Shown: positions 1-6,723 of the stretch, in pieces
How positions within the stretch are numbered: the stretch's first letter is position 1
Layout: each line of letters starts with the position of its first letter
Virus record (IMG/VR): IMGVR_UViG_3300046010_000922
Location: 1 to 30,007 of that record
Direction: 5' to 3' (one strand)
DNA length: 30,007 nt
Source of the DNA: a virus
The notes under the pieces: generated by a model
Seen by the model: only the letters and a program-made list of their open reading frames with translations
Told to the model about the DNA's origin: nothing
Database searches by the model: none
Position numbers and translations under genes: made by a program

Positions 1-586
1 GACACGGTTTGCCTTCCACAGCCTCCGATGTATGATGTAGTACGATAATCGCAGCGTTAGTCGCTCTAGCAAGGTACTTCAACTCCTTCATAATCGCCCT
101 CATAGAGGCGAACTCTTCGCCCCCGTCAGTGGCTACATCCATCAGGTTATCTACAAATATCGCTACAGGAGGACAGCCCCACAATTCTTCAAATGCCTGA
201 ACCTCTTCATCAATATCGACAAGGCTAGGGCTAGATTCAAATGACCATACAATGTGACTACCTTTAGCAAGGGTAGCCCTAGTCCAACCTAAGTCATTTT
301 GTAATAGATACTCAACGTCAGTTTGATTCTTACCACTAATCATTGATGCTAGGCGCATAGCCATAGTATGTGCATTGGTATCTGCTGAGATGTAAAGGGA
401 TGGAACTTTCATCTTAAGTGCTAAACCTAGGGCTAGTGTTGACTTACCTACACCTGGCGTTCCCGCCATCATTGATACTTCTGCCCTACGAAATATAATC
501 TTATTAGTTTCAAATGCTTTAAAGACAGAGGGCAATGGCTCTCCGCCTATATCAGTTCTACCAACTGACCTTGCTAATGTTTTCAT
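1..586 (-). CDS. RecA/DnaB-fold replicative helicase or NTPase, 3' part missing
   Basis: This gene starts at ATG 586 and runs off the left edge, leaving about 195 codons. It encodes a P-loop NTPase of the RecA/DnaB class. The Walker A motif GTPGVGKST is near residue 45. A Walker B-like strand (AIFVDNLMD) follows near residue 140, and then a strand ending in IIVLHHTSEA, like the sensor strand of DnaB and RAD55-like proteins. The P-loop comes very early, so the N-terminal primase-binding domain of bacterial DnaB is absent, as in compact phage helicases. The likely role is unwinding DNA at the phage fork or loading recombination proteins. It follows the nuclease and zinc-ribbon genes on the same strand. 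The Shine-Dalgarno AGGAG lies 5 bases upstream of the start and next to inverted repeats described separately. The class is clear; whether it is a true replicative helicase is not, because the C-terminus is missing. Confidence 0.85.
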   Translation of the reverse strand, partial: MKTLARSVGRTDIGGEPLPSVFKAFETNKIIFRRAEVSMMAGTPGVGKSTLALGLALKMKVPSLYISADTNAHTMAMRLASMISGKNQTDVEYLLQNDLGWTRATLAKGSHIVWSFESSPSLVDIDEEVQAFEELWGCPPVAIFVDNLMDVATDGGEEFASMRAIMKELKYLARATNAAIIVLHHTSEAVEGKPC

Positions 587-646
587 CTTGCTCCTGTCTT
601 AAGTTGAAACCACCTACCACCTTCCCCGAATAGCAAGTGGTTTCAA
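587..646 (-). promoter_or_regulatory. Structured leader of the helicase gene (possible pseudoknot)
   Basis: Between the zinc-ribbon gene and the helicase start, TTGAAACCAC (604-613) and GTGGTTTCAA (637-646) form a perfect 10-base inverted repeat. A second pair, CTTGCT (587-592) and AGCAAG (632-637), interlocks with it and shares base 637. In the minus-strand RNA the second pair covers the end of the Shine-Dalgarno site and the bases up to the start codon. Order along the RNA is stem 1 5', stem 2 5', stem 1 3', stem 2 3', which is H-type pseudoknot topology. The second stem is short and could be chance. Confidence 0.45.
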
Positions 647-659
647 TTCTTATAAGTTA

Positions 660-1043
660 TTAACTAACTGGTTTGCATTGAGTCGCGCCCATTGGTTGTG
701 AGCAAGACCAAAATGCATATGGCTTTCCTGACGCTTTACTTATGCCACTTTTCCACACCCGCGGTCCGTGAATACAAGTAGGGGATGCTTGCTTTGCCTG
801 GTCTGGTACGGAGGAGACTGGTGGCTGCGTGTCTGGAATTGAAGGCGGCGTCACTAAAGGGAGTGTTGTATACGCTGCCTGAACCATCTTAGCAGTTGCT
901 GCTATTTGTGTTGAGTAATTAGATACGCCCTCAAGTAATACACTGAGTTCATCAGCAGTATTAGCACGGACGTTAATCATATCTGCATCCTTAGATGCTG
1001 ATGATTTGATGGAGACTTGAATCTTCCAATCGTCGTTGTTCAT
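660..1043 (-). CDS. Small protein with C-terminal zinc-ribbon-like domain, possible ssDNA-binding protein
   Basis: This 127-aa protein has three parts. Residues 1-60 are mixed helix and strand, residues 61-88 are a Pro/Ser/Gln-rich linker, and the C-terminal module holds Cys90, His92, Cys114 and Cys123 around a Gly-Lys-Pro-Tyr turn and an aromatic pair (Phe-Trp). The spacing looks like a small zinc ribbon of a kind seen at the ends of phage replication or ssDNA-binding proteins; that comparison is from memory. Its start overlaps the stop of the nuclease gene (ATGA), so the two are probably translationally coupled, and the helicase lies downstream. This supports a replication or recombination role. 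The N-terminal part has no recognised fold. Confidence 0.6.
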   Translation of the reverse strand: MNNDDWKIQVSIKSSASKDADMINVRANTADELSVLLEGVSNYSTQIAATAKMVQAAYTTLPLVTPPSIPDTQPPVSSVPDQAKQASPTCIHGPRVWKSGISKASGKPYAFWSCSQPMGATQCKPVS

Positions 1044-1642
1044 TTATTCTCTTTCGTAAATGTGCAGTGTTCTGTGAGTCCACAGAAACTACAACTGGAT
1101 AGGTTAGGAAGAAATATACCAGCCTTGCGAGCCTTATCAAAGCCCGACACTAAATATTCGAGCATATCTACGGTATATCTACTTAGGTCAATCATCTCTC
1201 CTGTCCCAGAATCTCTGGACATCCAGTAGTTTCCTTGATTGACTTTTACGCCAAGCATCATCTCTAACCCGACTTTATAGAAGCCAAGTTGTAGGTCAGA
1301 TGTTGGTCTACGCGCTGATGTCTTAAGGTCAACGATAACAAGTTCACCGTCAACCTCAAAGACACGGTCAATCACCATCTTCACAGGCACGTCTGCGATG
1401 ACAGGATTGAGTTCTATTTCAATTGCTCTAGCCCCTTGAGGGGTTTTCCAAATCTTCCAATTCTTGTTGCTCTTACGCCAAGAGATGTAGTCCTCCACCC
1501 ACTGTGGCCCTTGCTCGTTCCACCAAGTTGCATCTTCCTTATTTGGATTAGCCTTGGTAGACCTACCCGCAACGCGGGCTAGAGTTAAATCAATGTCCTT
1601 GGTTTCTTTTGCCCAAGCCTTTGTCCATAGTTCATTAGTCAT
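1040..1642 (-). CDS. PD-(D/E)XK nuclease, RecB/Cas4-like, catalytic and Cys-rich C-terminal part
   Basis: The 200-aa product carries the core of a RecB-family (Cas4/AddB-like) nuclease: Asp92 in MVIDRVFE, Asp105 and Lys107 in VIVDLKTSA (the D-x-K of the active site), and Gln118/Tyr122 in the following helix (LQLGFYKVG). The C-terminus has Cys184, Cys187 and Cys193, the usual three-cysteine end of the iron-sulfur clamp in Cas4 and AddB. The fourth cysteine and the motif I histidine are missing here but are present in the small upstream ORF (1635-1823). The two overlap by 8 bases, and this frame is +1 to that one. The role is probably DNA end processing in phage recombination or replication. 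It may work as a complex with the upstream fragment or be half of a broken gene; see the finding on the 7-base duplication. Confidence 0.75.
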   Translation of the reverse strand: MTNELWTKAWAKETKDIDLTLARVAGRSTKANPNKEDATWWNEQGPQWVEDYISWRKSNKNWKIWKTPQGARAIEIELNPVIADVPVKMVIDRVFEVDGELVIVDLKTSARRPTSDLQLGFYKVGLEMMLGVKVNQGNYWMSRDSGTGEMIDLSRYTVDMLEYLVSGFDKARKAGIFLPNLSSCSFCGLTEHCTFTKENK

Positions 1643-1823
1643 TTGCTAGGTCCCATTCCTCAGTTGCTGCGTGGAATGCACGACCACCTGCAGACCAGAT
1701 GCTTGGCTCTTCAGGCAGTTGTAGTAGTCGACCTAGATAATACTGATACCCACAAGTCAGGTATGTGGTGAATGCCGAGTAGGATATATGGGCTGGCAAT
1801 TCATAGCCCTGTAATTGAATCAT
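1635..1823 (-). CDS. N-terminal segment of the RecB/Cas4-like nuclease, split from the rest
   Basis: This 62-aa product starts at ATG 1823 with the SD AGGAG six bases away. It matches what should precede the catalytic part downstream: a helix with Cys24 (YLTCGYQYY), as in iron-sulfur RecB-type nucleases, and GRAFHAATEE (His51, Glu55/56), the motif I histidine region of Cas4/AddB/RecB. It stops at TAA 1635-1637 just after the motif. Alone it cannot be a nuclease. Removing one 7-base copy of a near-duplication (AATGACT/AATGAACT) at the junction joins it in frame to the downstream gene, giving about 260 aa, a normal length for the family. It is either a recent split, a true two-subunit arrangement, or a sequencing error. 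Confidence 0.7.
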   Translation of the reverse strand: MIQLQGYELPAHISYSAFTTYLTCGYQYYLGRLLQLPEEPSIWSAGGRAFHAATEEWDLAND

Positions 1824-1828
1824 AGTTG

Positions 1829-1898
1829 TCTCCTGTCAGTTAGATACATAACCCCTTTATGGAGGACAGGAGAGTACTCGACATATCGGGGTTATGTA
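1829..1898 (-). promoter_or_regulatory. Interlocked inverted repeats in the nuclease leader; candidate SD-sequestering pseudoknot
   Basis: Two perfect inverted repeats interlock: TACATAACCCC (1845-1855) with GGGGTTATGTA (1888-1898), 11 bases, and TCTCCTGTC (1829-1837) with GACAGGAGA (1865-1873), 9 bases. In the minus-strand RNA the order is stem 1 5', stem 2 5', stem 1 3', stem 2 3', followed by CAACU and the AUG at 1823. The last strand, GACAGGAGA, is the Shine-Dalgarno site of the nuclease gene. Loops are about 14, 9 and 7 bases. If both stems form, this is an H-type pseudoknot hiding the ribosome site. If they compete, it is a two-state switch. Confidence 0.6.
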
Positions 1899-1985
1899 AT
1901 ATTTAGTTATATATATTATAATATATATATTATATAAGGGGCTTCGCCCCTATATATATTATCTATTATATATAAATTATACACA
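1899..1985. other. AT-rich tract with a short GC hairpin between late and replication modules
   Basis: This stretch is almost pure A/T with many TATA-like runs, interrupted by GGGGC-TTC-GCCCC (1938-1950). The flanking TATATA repeats extend that stem, with one A bulged. It lies just after the late terminator and just before the nuclease leader. A promoter for the replication module or an easily melted origin region are both reasonable. No single -10/-35 pair can be chosen because TATA-like boxes occur throughout. A similar AT tract with GC hairpins lies at the other end of the late operon (29881-29968). Confidence 0.4.
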
Positions 1986-2020
1986 CAATGTCAAAGTTTT
2001 TTCCAAACCGACACGCCGAC

Positions 2021-2070
2021 AAAAAGAAAAAGAACCCCCTTCCCAAGGTGATTACCTTAGGTCGGGGGTC
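2021..2070 (-). terminator. Strong intrinsic terminator at the end of the late operon
   Basis: On the minus strand GACCCCC (2070-2064) pairs with GGGGGTTC (2039-2032). Inside that stem, CCTAAGGT and ACCTTGGG pair around an AATC loop. The hairpin is followed directly by TTTTTCTTTTT (2031-2021). A long GC-rich stem and a T tract on the transcript's 3' side is the classic Rho-independent layout. It sits 38 bases after the last lysis gene and ends the late transcript before the replication genes. Confidence 0.85.
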
Positions 2071-2080
2071 TTATGGTCTT

Positions 2081-2101
2081 AAATCGCCTTATACGGCGTT
2101 T
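2081..2101 (-). other. Small hairpin just after the last lysis gene
   Basis: AAA-CGCC and GGCG-A-TTT pair around a short GTATAA-like loop on the minus strand, between the holin-like stop (2108) and the main terminator. No T run follows, so it may be an mRNA 3'-end stabiliser or part of a tandem terminator. Confidence 0.4.
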
Positions 2102-2107
2102 AAAGGT

Positions 2108-2293
2108 CTACTCTGCGCCTCTGCCAAACTCCTTAGCAGATGGGTCAAGCCACTTCAGAACTGGTCCGAGGAACCCTGCTAGGGCTGCCATTCCGAGAGT
2201 CTTCAGGTCGGTCTCGCCCGCTAGATAGAGTGCGATTGCAGCAGATGCCGCAGCACGGAACCAAGTCAACGATACTTGCTTTAGTTGTTCCAT
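2108..2293 (-). CDS. Small membrane protein, holin-like
   Basis: I chose ATG 2293 (61 aa) because it overlaps the endolysin stop as TAATG and has AAAGG about 7 bases upstream; a longer reading to 2338 has no good start signal. The protein begins with a short amphipathic stretch, then has two hydrophobic segments (about residues 12-25 and 33-45) joined by a polar turn (AGETDLKT), and ends in a charged tail. The size, the hairpin-like hydrophobic layout and the place directly after the endolysin suit a holin, which would form holes in the membrane and time lysis. The hydrophobic segments are short and alanine-rich, so membrane insertion is not certain. It is the last gene before the late terminator. 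Confidence 0.5.
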   Translation of the reverse strand: MEQLKQVSLTWFRAAASAAIALYLAGETDLKTLGMAALAGFLGPVLKWLDPSAKEFGRGAE

Positions 2294-2817
2294 TAGATTG
2301 CCTTTCGTTTTGTATTGTGAACCTTGCAGCAGGTACATACGGGTGGCAAATTGCCACCTTTTGCTACCTTCTTCTTTGGCTGAGGCTGTAATTTAGCCAG
2401 AGCCTGATTCACAATCTTTGGTTGATTCAGCCACCAAAACCAGGGGCTAGTGTCGCTACGGTGAGTAGCATTAATAGAAATATGTAGATGCCGAGTGTGA
2501 GGATTACTACCCGTATACTTCCTATTGCCTTCTTTGCGTCTGGCTCTTGACCAAATTTTTTTATTGTATATAAGGTAATCCACTCGTTCATCTTCTTTAA
2601 GTTTCTCAAAGATGACAGCACAATCAATACCGCCCTCAGGGTCGTGAGTCAAATCTACTGCTAGGCCAGTGTTGTGGTCCGAGTTCGGACTGGCTTTCTG
2701 ATGCGCTAGAGAGGGCAATAATCCGTCTGACAGTTTCTTGCGCTTCGGAAACAACGCTGTCGCTTGACGGAGTACAGCAATAGCCGCAGGACTCGCGGCC
2801 TTCACTACAGGTTTCAT
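2293..2817 (-). CDS. Endolysin, M15-type zinc peptidase
   Basis: This 174-aa protein has the zinc-site signature of the M15/VanY-like peptidases. SxHxxGxAxD is exact at Ser46, His48, Gly51, Ala53 and Asp55, and the second metal motif HxH is at His110/His112. The expected metal ligands are His48, Asp55 and His112. Members cleave peptide cross-links or stems of peptidoglycan (D,D-carboxypeptidase or L-alanyl-D-glutamate peptidase), so the likely role is host wall lysis at the end of infection. There is no signal peptide, so release would need a holin. The C-terminal tail is basic and holds a CTCC cluster, which may bind the wall or a metal. Genes for two small membrane-type proteins flank it, forming a lysis cassette. 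The exact bond cut cannot be read from sequence. Confidence 0.85.
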   Translation of the reverse strand: MKPVVKAASPAAIAVLRQATALFPKRKKLSDGLLPSLAHQKASPNSDHNTGLAVDLTHDPEGGIDCAVIFEKLKEDERVDYLIYNKKIWSRARRKEGNRKYTGSNPHTRHLHISINATHRSDTSPWFWWLNQPKIVNQALAKLQPQPKKKVAKGGNLPPVCTCCKVHNTKRKAI

Positions 2818-3021
2818 TCATTTCCTCAATGCTTCCTTGACTAAATCAGTTAGTAGTTCTACTTTTTCTTCGAGTAAGTTAACTTTATCCTTAAGACTTG
2901 AACCCCCATTGGGGCGTAGTTCGTATAGATAATGCTTGACCATCCAGCGCACAGCGCCAGCAAATCCAGCAACTAAAGTTAATATGGCTACGGCTAATCC
3001 AGCCCAGTCAGCAGGTGTCAT
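2818..3021 (-). CDS. Single-pass membrane protein with coiled coil, lysis-cassette protein
   Basis: The 67-aa product has one clear transmembrane helix (about residues 7-27, WAGLAVAILTLVAGFAGAV), a short basic/aromatic segment, a Pro-Asn-Gly-Gly turn, and a charged heptad-like helix (about residues 43-66) that should form a coiled coil. This layout, including the NGGSSLKD turn, resembles small actinophage membrane proteins next to endolysins that are often annotated as holin or DUF2746-like; that comparison is from memory. It could be a second holin, an antiholin or a membrane anchor. Start ATG 3021 overlaps the stop of the tail gene (TAATG). Confidence 0.6.
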   Translation of the reverse strand: MTPADWAGLAVAILTLVAGFAGAVRWMVKHYLYELRPNGGSSLKDKVNLLEEKVELLTDLVKEALRK

Positions 3022-5234
3022 TACACAGTCCTTATAGTTATTTCCAGTACCCCGCCATATCCCGAGAACCCTCGGTCAGGTGGAGTGAGTCGAGTAAAGT
3101 TAATTTGTTCAATAACTGCCTGACGAGATTCACCAGTAGTTAGGTCTTGCCAAGTGACAACGTCACCATTTTCTTCGATAGATTCTAGTGAGGATAATCT
3201 ATCAAAGGCCCTGCCTTCATAACCAACCATTACGTTGTATTTATCTGTCTCAACATCGAAACAGTAGACAGGAAATCTAATTACTCGCTGACGAGGTGTA
3301 GCAATAGTGGCTTTAATTTGATAGCCCTTAAAGACTGGACCTTTAGTAGGGTCCGTATCATCTCTAAATAAGTCAAACTTATACGCAAGATACTCTTGAG
3401 CATTGAATGGCTGAGTAGTTGTAACTTCTACTGGAGCAACCGTATCACCATAAGAGATGACATCATAGATAGTTCCACCTTCATCAACCGTATTCAAGGT
3501 CATAGAACCATAAGTGAATTCACCCCGCCCCAGCAAACGTTTAAAGTTCTTAGGTTCCAGAGTGTTGTAACGAATGTAACCCGTAGTCAGGTATCCGCTT
3601 ACTGCTTTCTCTGTTGCGCTTTCTAGGTATGTTGCACCAGGAACGTTAGCCAAAGCAGTAGCAGATGTGACCGCTGTAGATGCTACGTTAGTTGCTGCCT
3701 TGGTGTAGGAAAATGTTGTGGTTGTAGCAGCGGTAATTGTGTAGGCAGATGTTGTTGAATTGAAGGTTGTATCAACACCCTGAATCCATATATCATCGCC
3801 AACTTCTAGGCCGTGAGCAGATGCTGTAGTTAAGGTTGCAACGTTGCTAGTTAGTTGCTTATTAGTAATTGTTCCGCCAGCACTATTGGCAGTTGATGAA
3901 AAGAATAGTTGGTCAGTTCCATTACCAAAAGCACAAGAGGTTGTCAGGTGCCCTAGTAAATCACCATAGTAAACATCGCTTGCGTAAGCAAATACCAATG
4001 GTTCAAGTTGCTGACTTAAGTCAATACGAGTTAGACCAGGGTATCCATCTACCCCAGTTGTTGCCCAGATGTAGTGGTCACGGGAACAGAAGTCATAGAC
4101 TGGTTGGTCAGTTTCTACAATCAATGGACCGTAGTTAATAGAGCCGTCAACATCTGAGACTACGGCTACACGGATACCTTTGTTGGTACCGATAATCATA
4201 TAACCTAGGTAATAGTGAATCTTATGAACAATCTCGCCCGTTGGAAACTCTGCTGAAACTACGGCCTGAGTTAAGGTAGGCATTAGACCTGCTGTTGACA
4301 GCGTAAATTTAATAATTGTAGATTGAATACCGTTGTAACCAGCCACATAGATAGCAGCACCTGAGGCTGCGATAGAGGTGTAGATATGAGATGTAGATGG
4401 ATGGGTATAGAGGGCAGTTGGGAATGAACTTGCATTGGACGCAAATTCATAGACCGCATTGTTGACGCACATAACGATACGCTCTTTAACAAAATCCATT
4501 ACTGCATTAGATACAACTATGCTCGGTGATGAGAAGAGAGAGACTGCTGCTGTAGATGAGTTGCCAGTTAAAGGCTTCTTGTAGACGGTAGCCTTTCCGC
4601 CTCCGCTAGCATCGTTAGTAACCCAATAGGAAGTAGTACCATCGTCACATATATCATAAACAGGAAAGTCAGTAGCAGCATTGTAGTCAATAAAGTCTGT
4701 AACATTTCCCGCAACATCGATTTTATCAACATCATATTCATCTTTTAATAGTACACCCTCAGTGTTATTCCACTTGATAGAGCGTAGTCTTTGGTTTGCA
4801 CGTCCACTGCTAGTCAATGCGCCAGTGGTAAGATGCTCTGAACTTACTGAGTTAAGCAGAGTTACCTGTCCTTGAGTCCAGACGTCTACGTTACGACTGT
4901 CAGCAAAGCGATACGCACCCTCATTAGATACTAGAGCAGGGTCAAAAAAAGTAATCCCCGCTCCATTATGGAACGAGGATTGACTTCTAATCCACCAACC
5001 TGTGAGGCTCTGCTCACCAGGTTCTGTCTGGTTATCAAATTGTTCTTTACGGAAAGGGGCAGTCTGACGAATGTAAGGACGATTATCGCTAATTGCATAT
5101 ATGAATGGTTGCCCGCCAAGGGCTACGTCATAAGCAATGTCAGTGTTTTGCCATACGCTTGTGTCGGAAACTACACCAACGTCAACAGCAATCGCTCGCG
5201 TAGCCCTGCCCTCGGTGATATCTCTCCCAGCCAC
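3021..5234 (-). CDS. Large tail protein, propeller-like with a small beta-domain insertion
   Basis: The 737-aa protein starts at GTG 5234 with AAGGAG five bases upstream, directly after the glycosyltransferase stop. Residues 1-450 are rich in short strands with repeated aromatic and Asp/Gly turns, the look of a beta-propeller. Residues about 457-523 (TNKQLTSNVATLTTASAHGL onwards) form a compact beta module, with a Val-Gly-Asp turn and many Thr, that occurs as an insert in many phage tail proteins. The last 200 residues are again beta-rich. Its length, its place at the end of the tail genes and the podovirus-like setting suggest a tail hub, nozzle or knob (tail tubular protein B-like) role. 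I could not find an enzymatic motif. Function is inferred mainly from context. Confidence 0.6.
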   Translation of the reverse strand: MAGRDITEGRATRAIAVDVGVVSDTSVWQNTDIAYDVALGGQPFIYAISDNRPYIRQTAPFRKEQFDNQTEPGEQSLTGWWIRSQSSFHNGAGITFFDPALVSNEGAYRFADSRNVDVWTQGQVTLLNSVSSEHLTTGALTSSGRANQRLRSIKWNNTEGVLLKDEYDVDKIDVAGNVTDFIDYNAATDFPVYDICDDGTTSYWVTNDASGGGKATVYKKPLTGNSSTAAVSLFSSPSIVVSNAVMDFVKERIVMCVNNAVYEFASNASSFPTALYTHPSTSHIYTSIAASGAAIYVAGYNGIQSTIIKFTLSTAGLMPTLTQAVVSAEFPTGEIVHKIHYYLGYMIIGTNKGIRVAVVSDVDGSINYGPLIVETDQPVYDFCSRDHYIWATTGVDGYPGLTRIDLSQQLEPLVFAYASDVYYGDLLGHLTTSCAFGNGTDQLFFSSTANSAGGTITNKQLTSNVATLTTASAHGLEVGDDIWIQGVDTTFNSTTSAYTITAATTTTFSYTKAATNVASTAVTSATALANVPGATYLESATEKAVSGYLTTGYIRYNTLEPKNFKRLLGRGEFTYGSMTLNTVDEGGTIYDVISYGDTVAPVEVTTTQPFNAQEYLAYKFDLFRDDTDPTKGPVFKGYQIKATIATPRQRVIRFPVYCFDVETDKYNVMVGYEGRAFDRLSSLESIEENGDVVTWQDLTTGESRQAVIEQINFTRLTPPDRGFSGYGGVLEITIRTV

Positions 5235-5960
5235 TTATTCTCCTTGTTGCTCTTTGAGTTTAGTCTTTAAATGTTCATTAGACCAATACAATGCATAGTA
5301 GTCATAGTCAACGCTAAAGCGTTTCATATGCTTTACTAGCGCCCCAGTATGGGCGTGTAGTGGTATGCCTGCCTTCTTCATACGGCGGAAGAAGATAATA
5401 TCTTCGCCGACAAACTTACTATCATCAGCATCACCGCGTTCCATAAACATAGACTGTCCTGGATATGCTTCTCGCATCTTAGGAACAATAGACTTATGCA
5501 TTAGGACGAAACCAAAGCCTGCTGAGTCACACTTGATGACTTGGTTATCAGGTAATGGGTGGTGATAGCGTACTTGGAATTCATCTACATCATCAAACAA
5601 GACAGGGAACGGGCGCATTAGACTGCCCTCATTCTCTTTAGATATGAAGTAAACACCACTAACTACAGGGCGGTTAATCTTATCTGCTGTCTGCCAGAGT
5701 TTCTGCATAGCCTCTAGGTTTAATACTATGTCTGAATCTACCCATAGTATCCAGTCTGTCTTTAGTTTATCTGCCCAGTAGTCAAAGAGTATCTGGCGTT
5801 GTCTGCCTATCTGATTACCCTGAACACGGATAGATGTAGTAAAGCGCATACCATTGTTAGGACCAGCAATGACTGCTGTCATTAGTCCTTCGGTAAACTT
5901 ACCATCGGTGTTGCCGTTATCGCACCAGCCGATGGCTACTGTCTCTTGCTTTTGTATCAT
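5235..5960 (-). CDS. GT-A fold glycosyltransferase encoded among tail genes
   Basis: The 241-aa product has the marks of a family 2-like GT-A glycosyltransferase. A DxD motif (Asp75-Ser-Asp77 in WILWVDSDIV) would bind the metal and nucleotide sugar. A Gly-Phe-Gly loop follows near residue 148, then VGED (184-187), the usual acidic residues near the acceptor site, and a late His-rich strand (202-211). No signal peptide or membrane helix is seen, so it acts in the cytoplasm. It lies between tail genes, downstream of a very Ser/Thr-rich fibre. Two roles are possible: sugar decoration of the phage's own fibre or tail proteins, or modification of DNA or host surface precursors. The position favours a virion protein target, but this is inference. 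The start is ATG 5960; upstream GGGGA is a fair ribosome site. Confidence 0.75.
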   Translation of the reverse strand: MIQKQETVAIGWCDNGNTDGKFTEGLMTAVIAGPNNGMRFTTSIRVQGNQIGRQRQILFDYWADKLKTDWILWVDSDIVLNLEAMQKLWQTADKINRPVVSGVYFISKENEGSLMRPFPVLFDDVDEFQVRYHHPLPDNQVIKCDSAGFGFVLMHKSIVPKMREAYPGQSMFMERGDADDSKFVGEDIIFFRRMKKAGIPLHAHTGALVKHMKRFSVDYDYYALYWSNEHLKTKLKEQQGE

Positions 5961-5976
5961 TGTCCCCTTGCTTTCT

Positions 5977-6201
5977 TTACTTGTTTAGTGCTGCGATTTC
6001 TTCTGCTGTTAAACCAAGTGCTGCAAGTTTAGCCTCGGCGCTAGCCTTAGCCTCTGCCTTAGCCTCTGCTGCTGCATCATCTAGCGCTTTCTGTGCAGCA
6101 TAAGCAACTGCATCTGCTTCGCGCTGAGCAAGTTCCTCAGCCGTTAGTTCTACCTCTGTGGCTACTCCTGTTGAGCAGTCCACTACGAGTTTATGTGTCA
6201 T
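5977..6201 (-). CDS. Small helical protein, fibre-chaperone-like (copy 2)
   Basis: The 74-aa product has a short beta start (KLVVDCSTG) followed by a long Ala/Glu/Lys helix and the ending AKLAALGLTAEEIAALNK. The C-terminal pattern (leucine pair, Leu-Gly-Leu-Thr, two acidic residues, leucines) recurs in the 81-aa gene at 8181-8426. Small proteins of this shape behind tail-fibre genes are often fibre assembly chaperones or tail-tip caps. That role is inferred. The ribosome site AAAGGA lies five bases before ATG 6201, and the gene directly follows the triplet of paralogous tail proteins. Confidence 0.55.
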   Translation of the reverse strand: MTHKLVVDCSTGVATEVELTAEELAQREADAVAYAAQKALDDAAAEAKAEAKASAEAKLAALGLTAEEIAALNK

Positions 6202-6213
6202 TGTTTTCCTTTC

Positions 6214-6723
6214 TTAGGAGTTTTTGATGCCGTATAAGGTGGCGGTTGAATATTGCTTCAAATTGGCTGAATTACTACTTGCCAATTTGATACTGGTAAT
6301 TGCTGCGCTGTTAGACCATAGCATTGCATTTAAGTAAATATATGCAGTTGAACCATTATTTTCGTTAACTGTATCACCTGAAACTGATTTATTATTTGAA
6401 CCAGCATAATTGGGAATGTATATCTCGCCATTTCCAAAGGTATTTGCTGTGGCAGTATCACCATTGGCAATAAAAAACTGCCTTGTGCTACCAGAGGTAG
6501 AACCAGCAGACGAGCCTGTTCCATAGAATAATCTCTCAGAATAACTGGAAGTGTTAGAATTGAAAGTCACTTGTATTTCATCCCAAGTTAGGCTAGCAAC
6601 AGTTCGTAATGAAAATTTTACAACTAAATCGGTATAAGTTCCAGGTATGCTAGTGAACTCTATATTAGCCGCCCCACCGCTACCAACTGTTACTGTGGCT
6701 ATTGCTTTATAAGTAGTTGCCAT
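6214..6723 (-). CDS. Beta-rich tail protein, member 3 of a tandem paralogous triplet
   Basis: The 169-aa protein opens with a Tyr-x-x-Ile-Ala-Thr strand, then Val-Gly-Ser-Gly-Gly-Ala-Ala, then FTSIPGTYTDL, and closes with ATLYGIKNS. The same opening and LYGI ending occur in the next two upstream genes. The middle (residues about 45-140) differs strongly between copies and is rich in Ser, Asn, Gly and Tyr. This is the look of a lectin-like or jelly-roll receptor-binding or tail-spike tip domain with a conserved frame and variable loops. Start ATG 6723 is directly next to the stop of the preceding copy. Function is inferred from family look and position. Confidence 0.6.
   Translation of the reverse strand: MATTYKAIATVTVGSGGAANIEFTSIPGTYTDLVVKFSLRTVASLTWDEIQVTFNSNTSSYSERLFYGTGSSAGSTSGSTRQFFIANGDTATANTFGNGEIYIPNYAGSNNKSVSGDTVNENNGSTAYIYLNAMLWSNSAAITSIKLASSNSANLKQYSTATLYGIKNS

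Noticed and set aside
1829-1898. Reading the inverted repeats as a simple intrinsic terminator
   Set aside because: No T run follows either stem on the transcript, and the stems lie directly in front of a gene with its ribosome site inside one of them.
1988-2182. Plus-strand 64-aa frame over the late terminator
   Set aside because: It reads through the terminator stem and its A/T tract, has no Shine-Dalgarno, and is on the opposite strand to all other genes.
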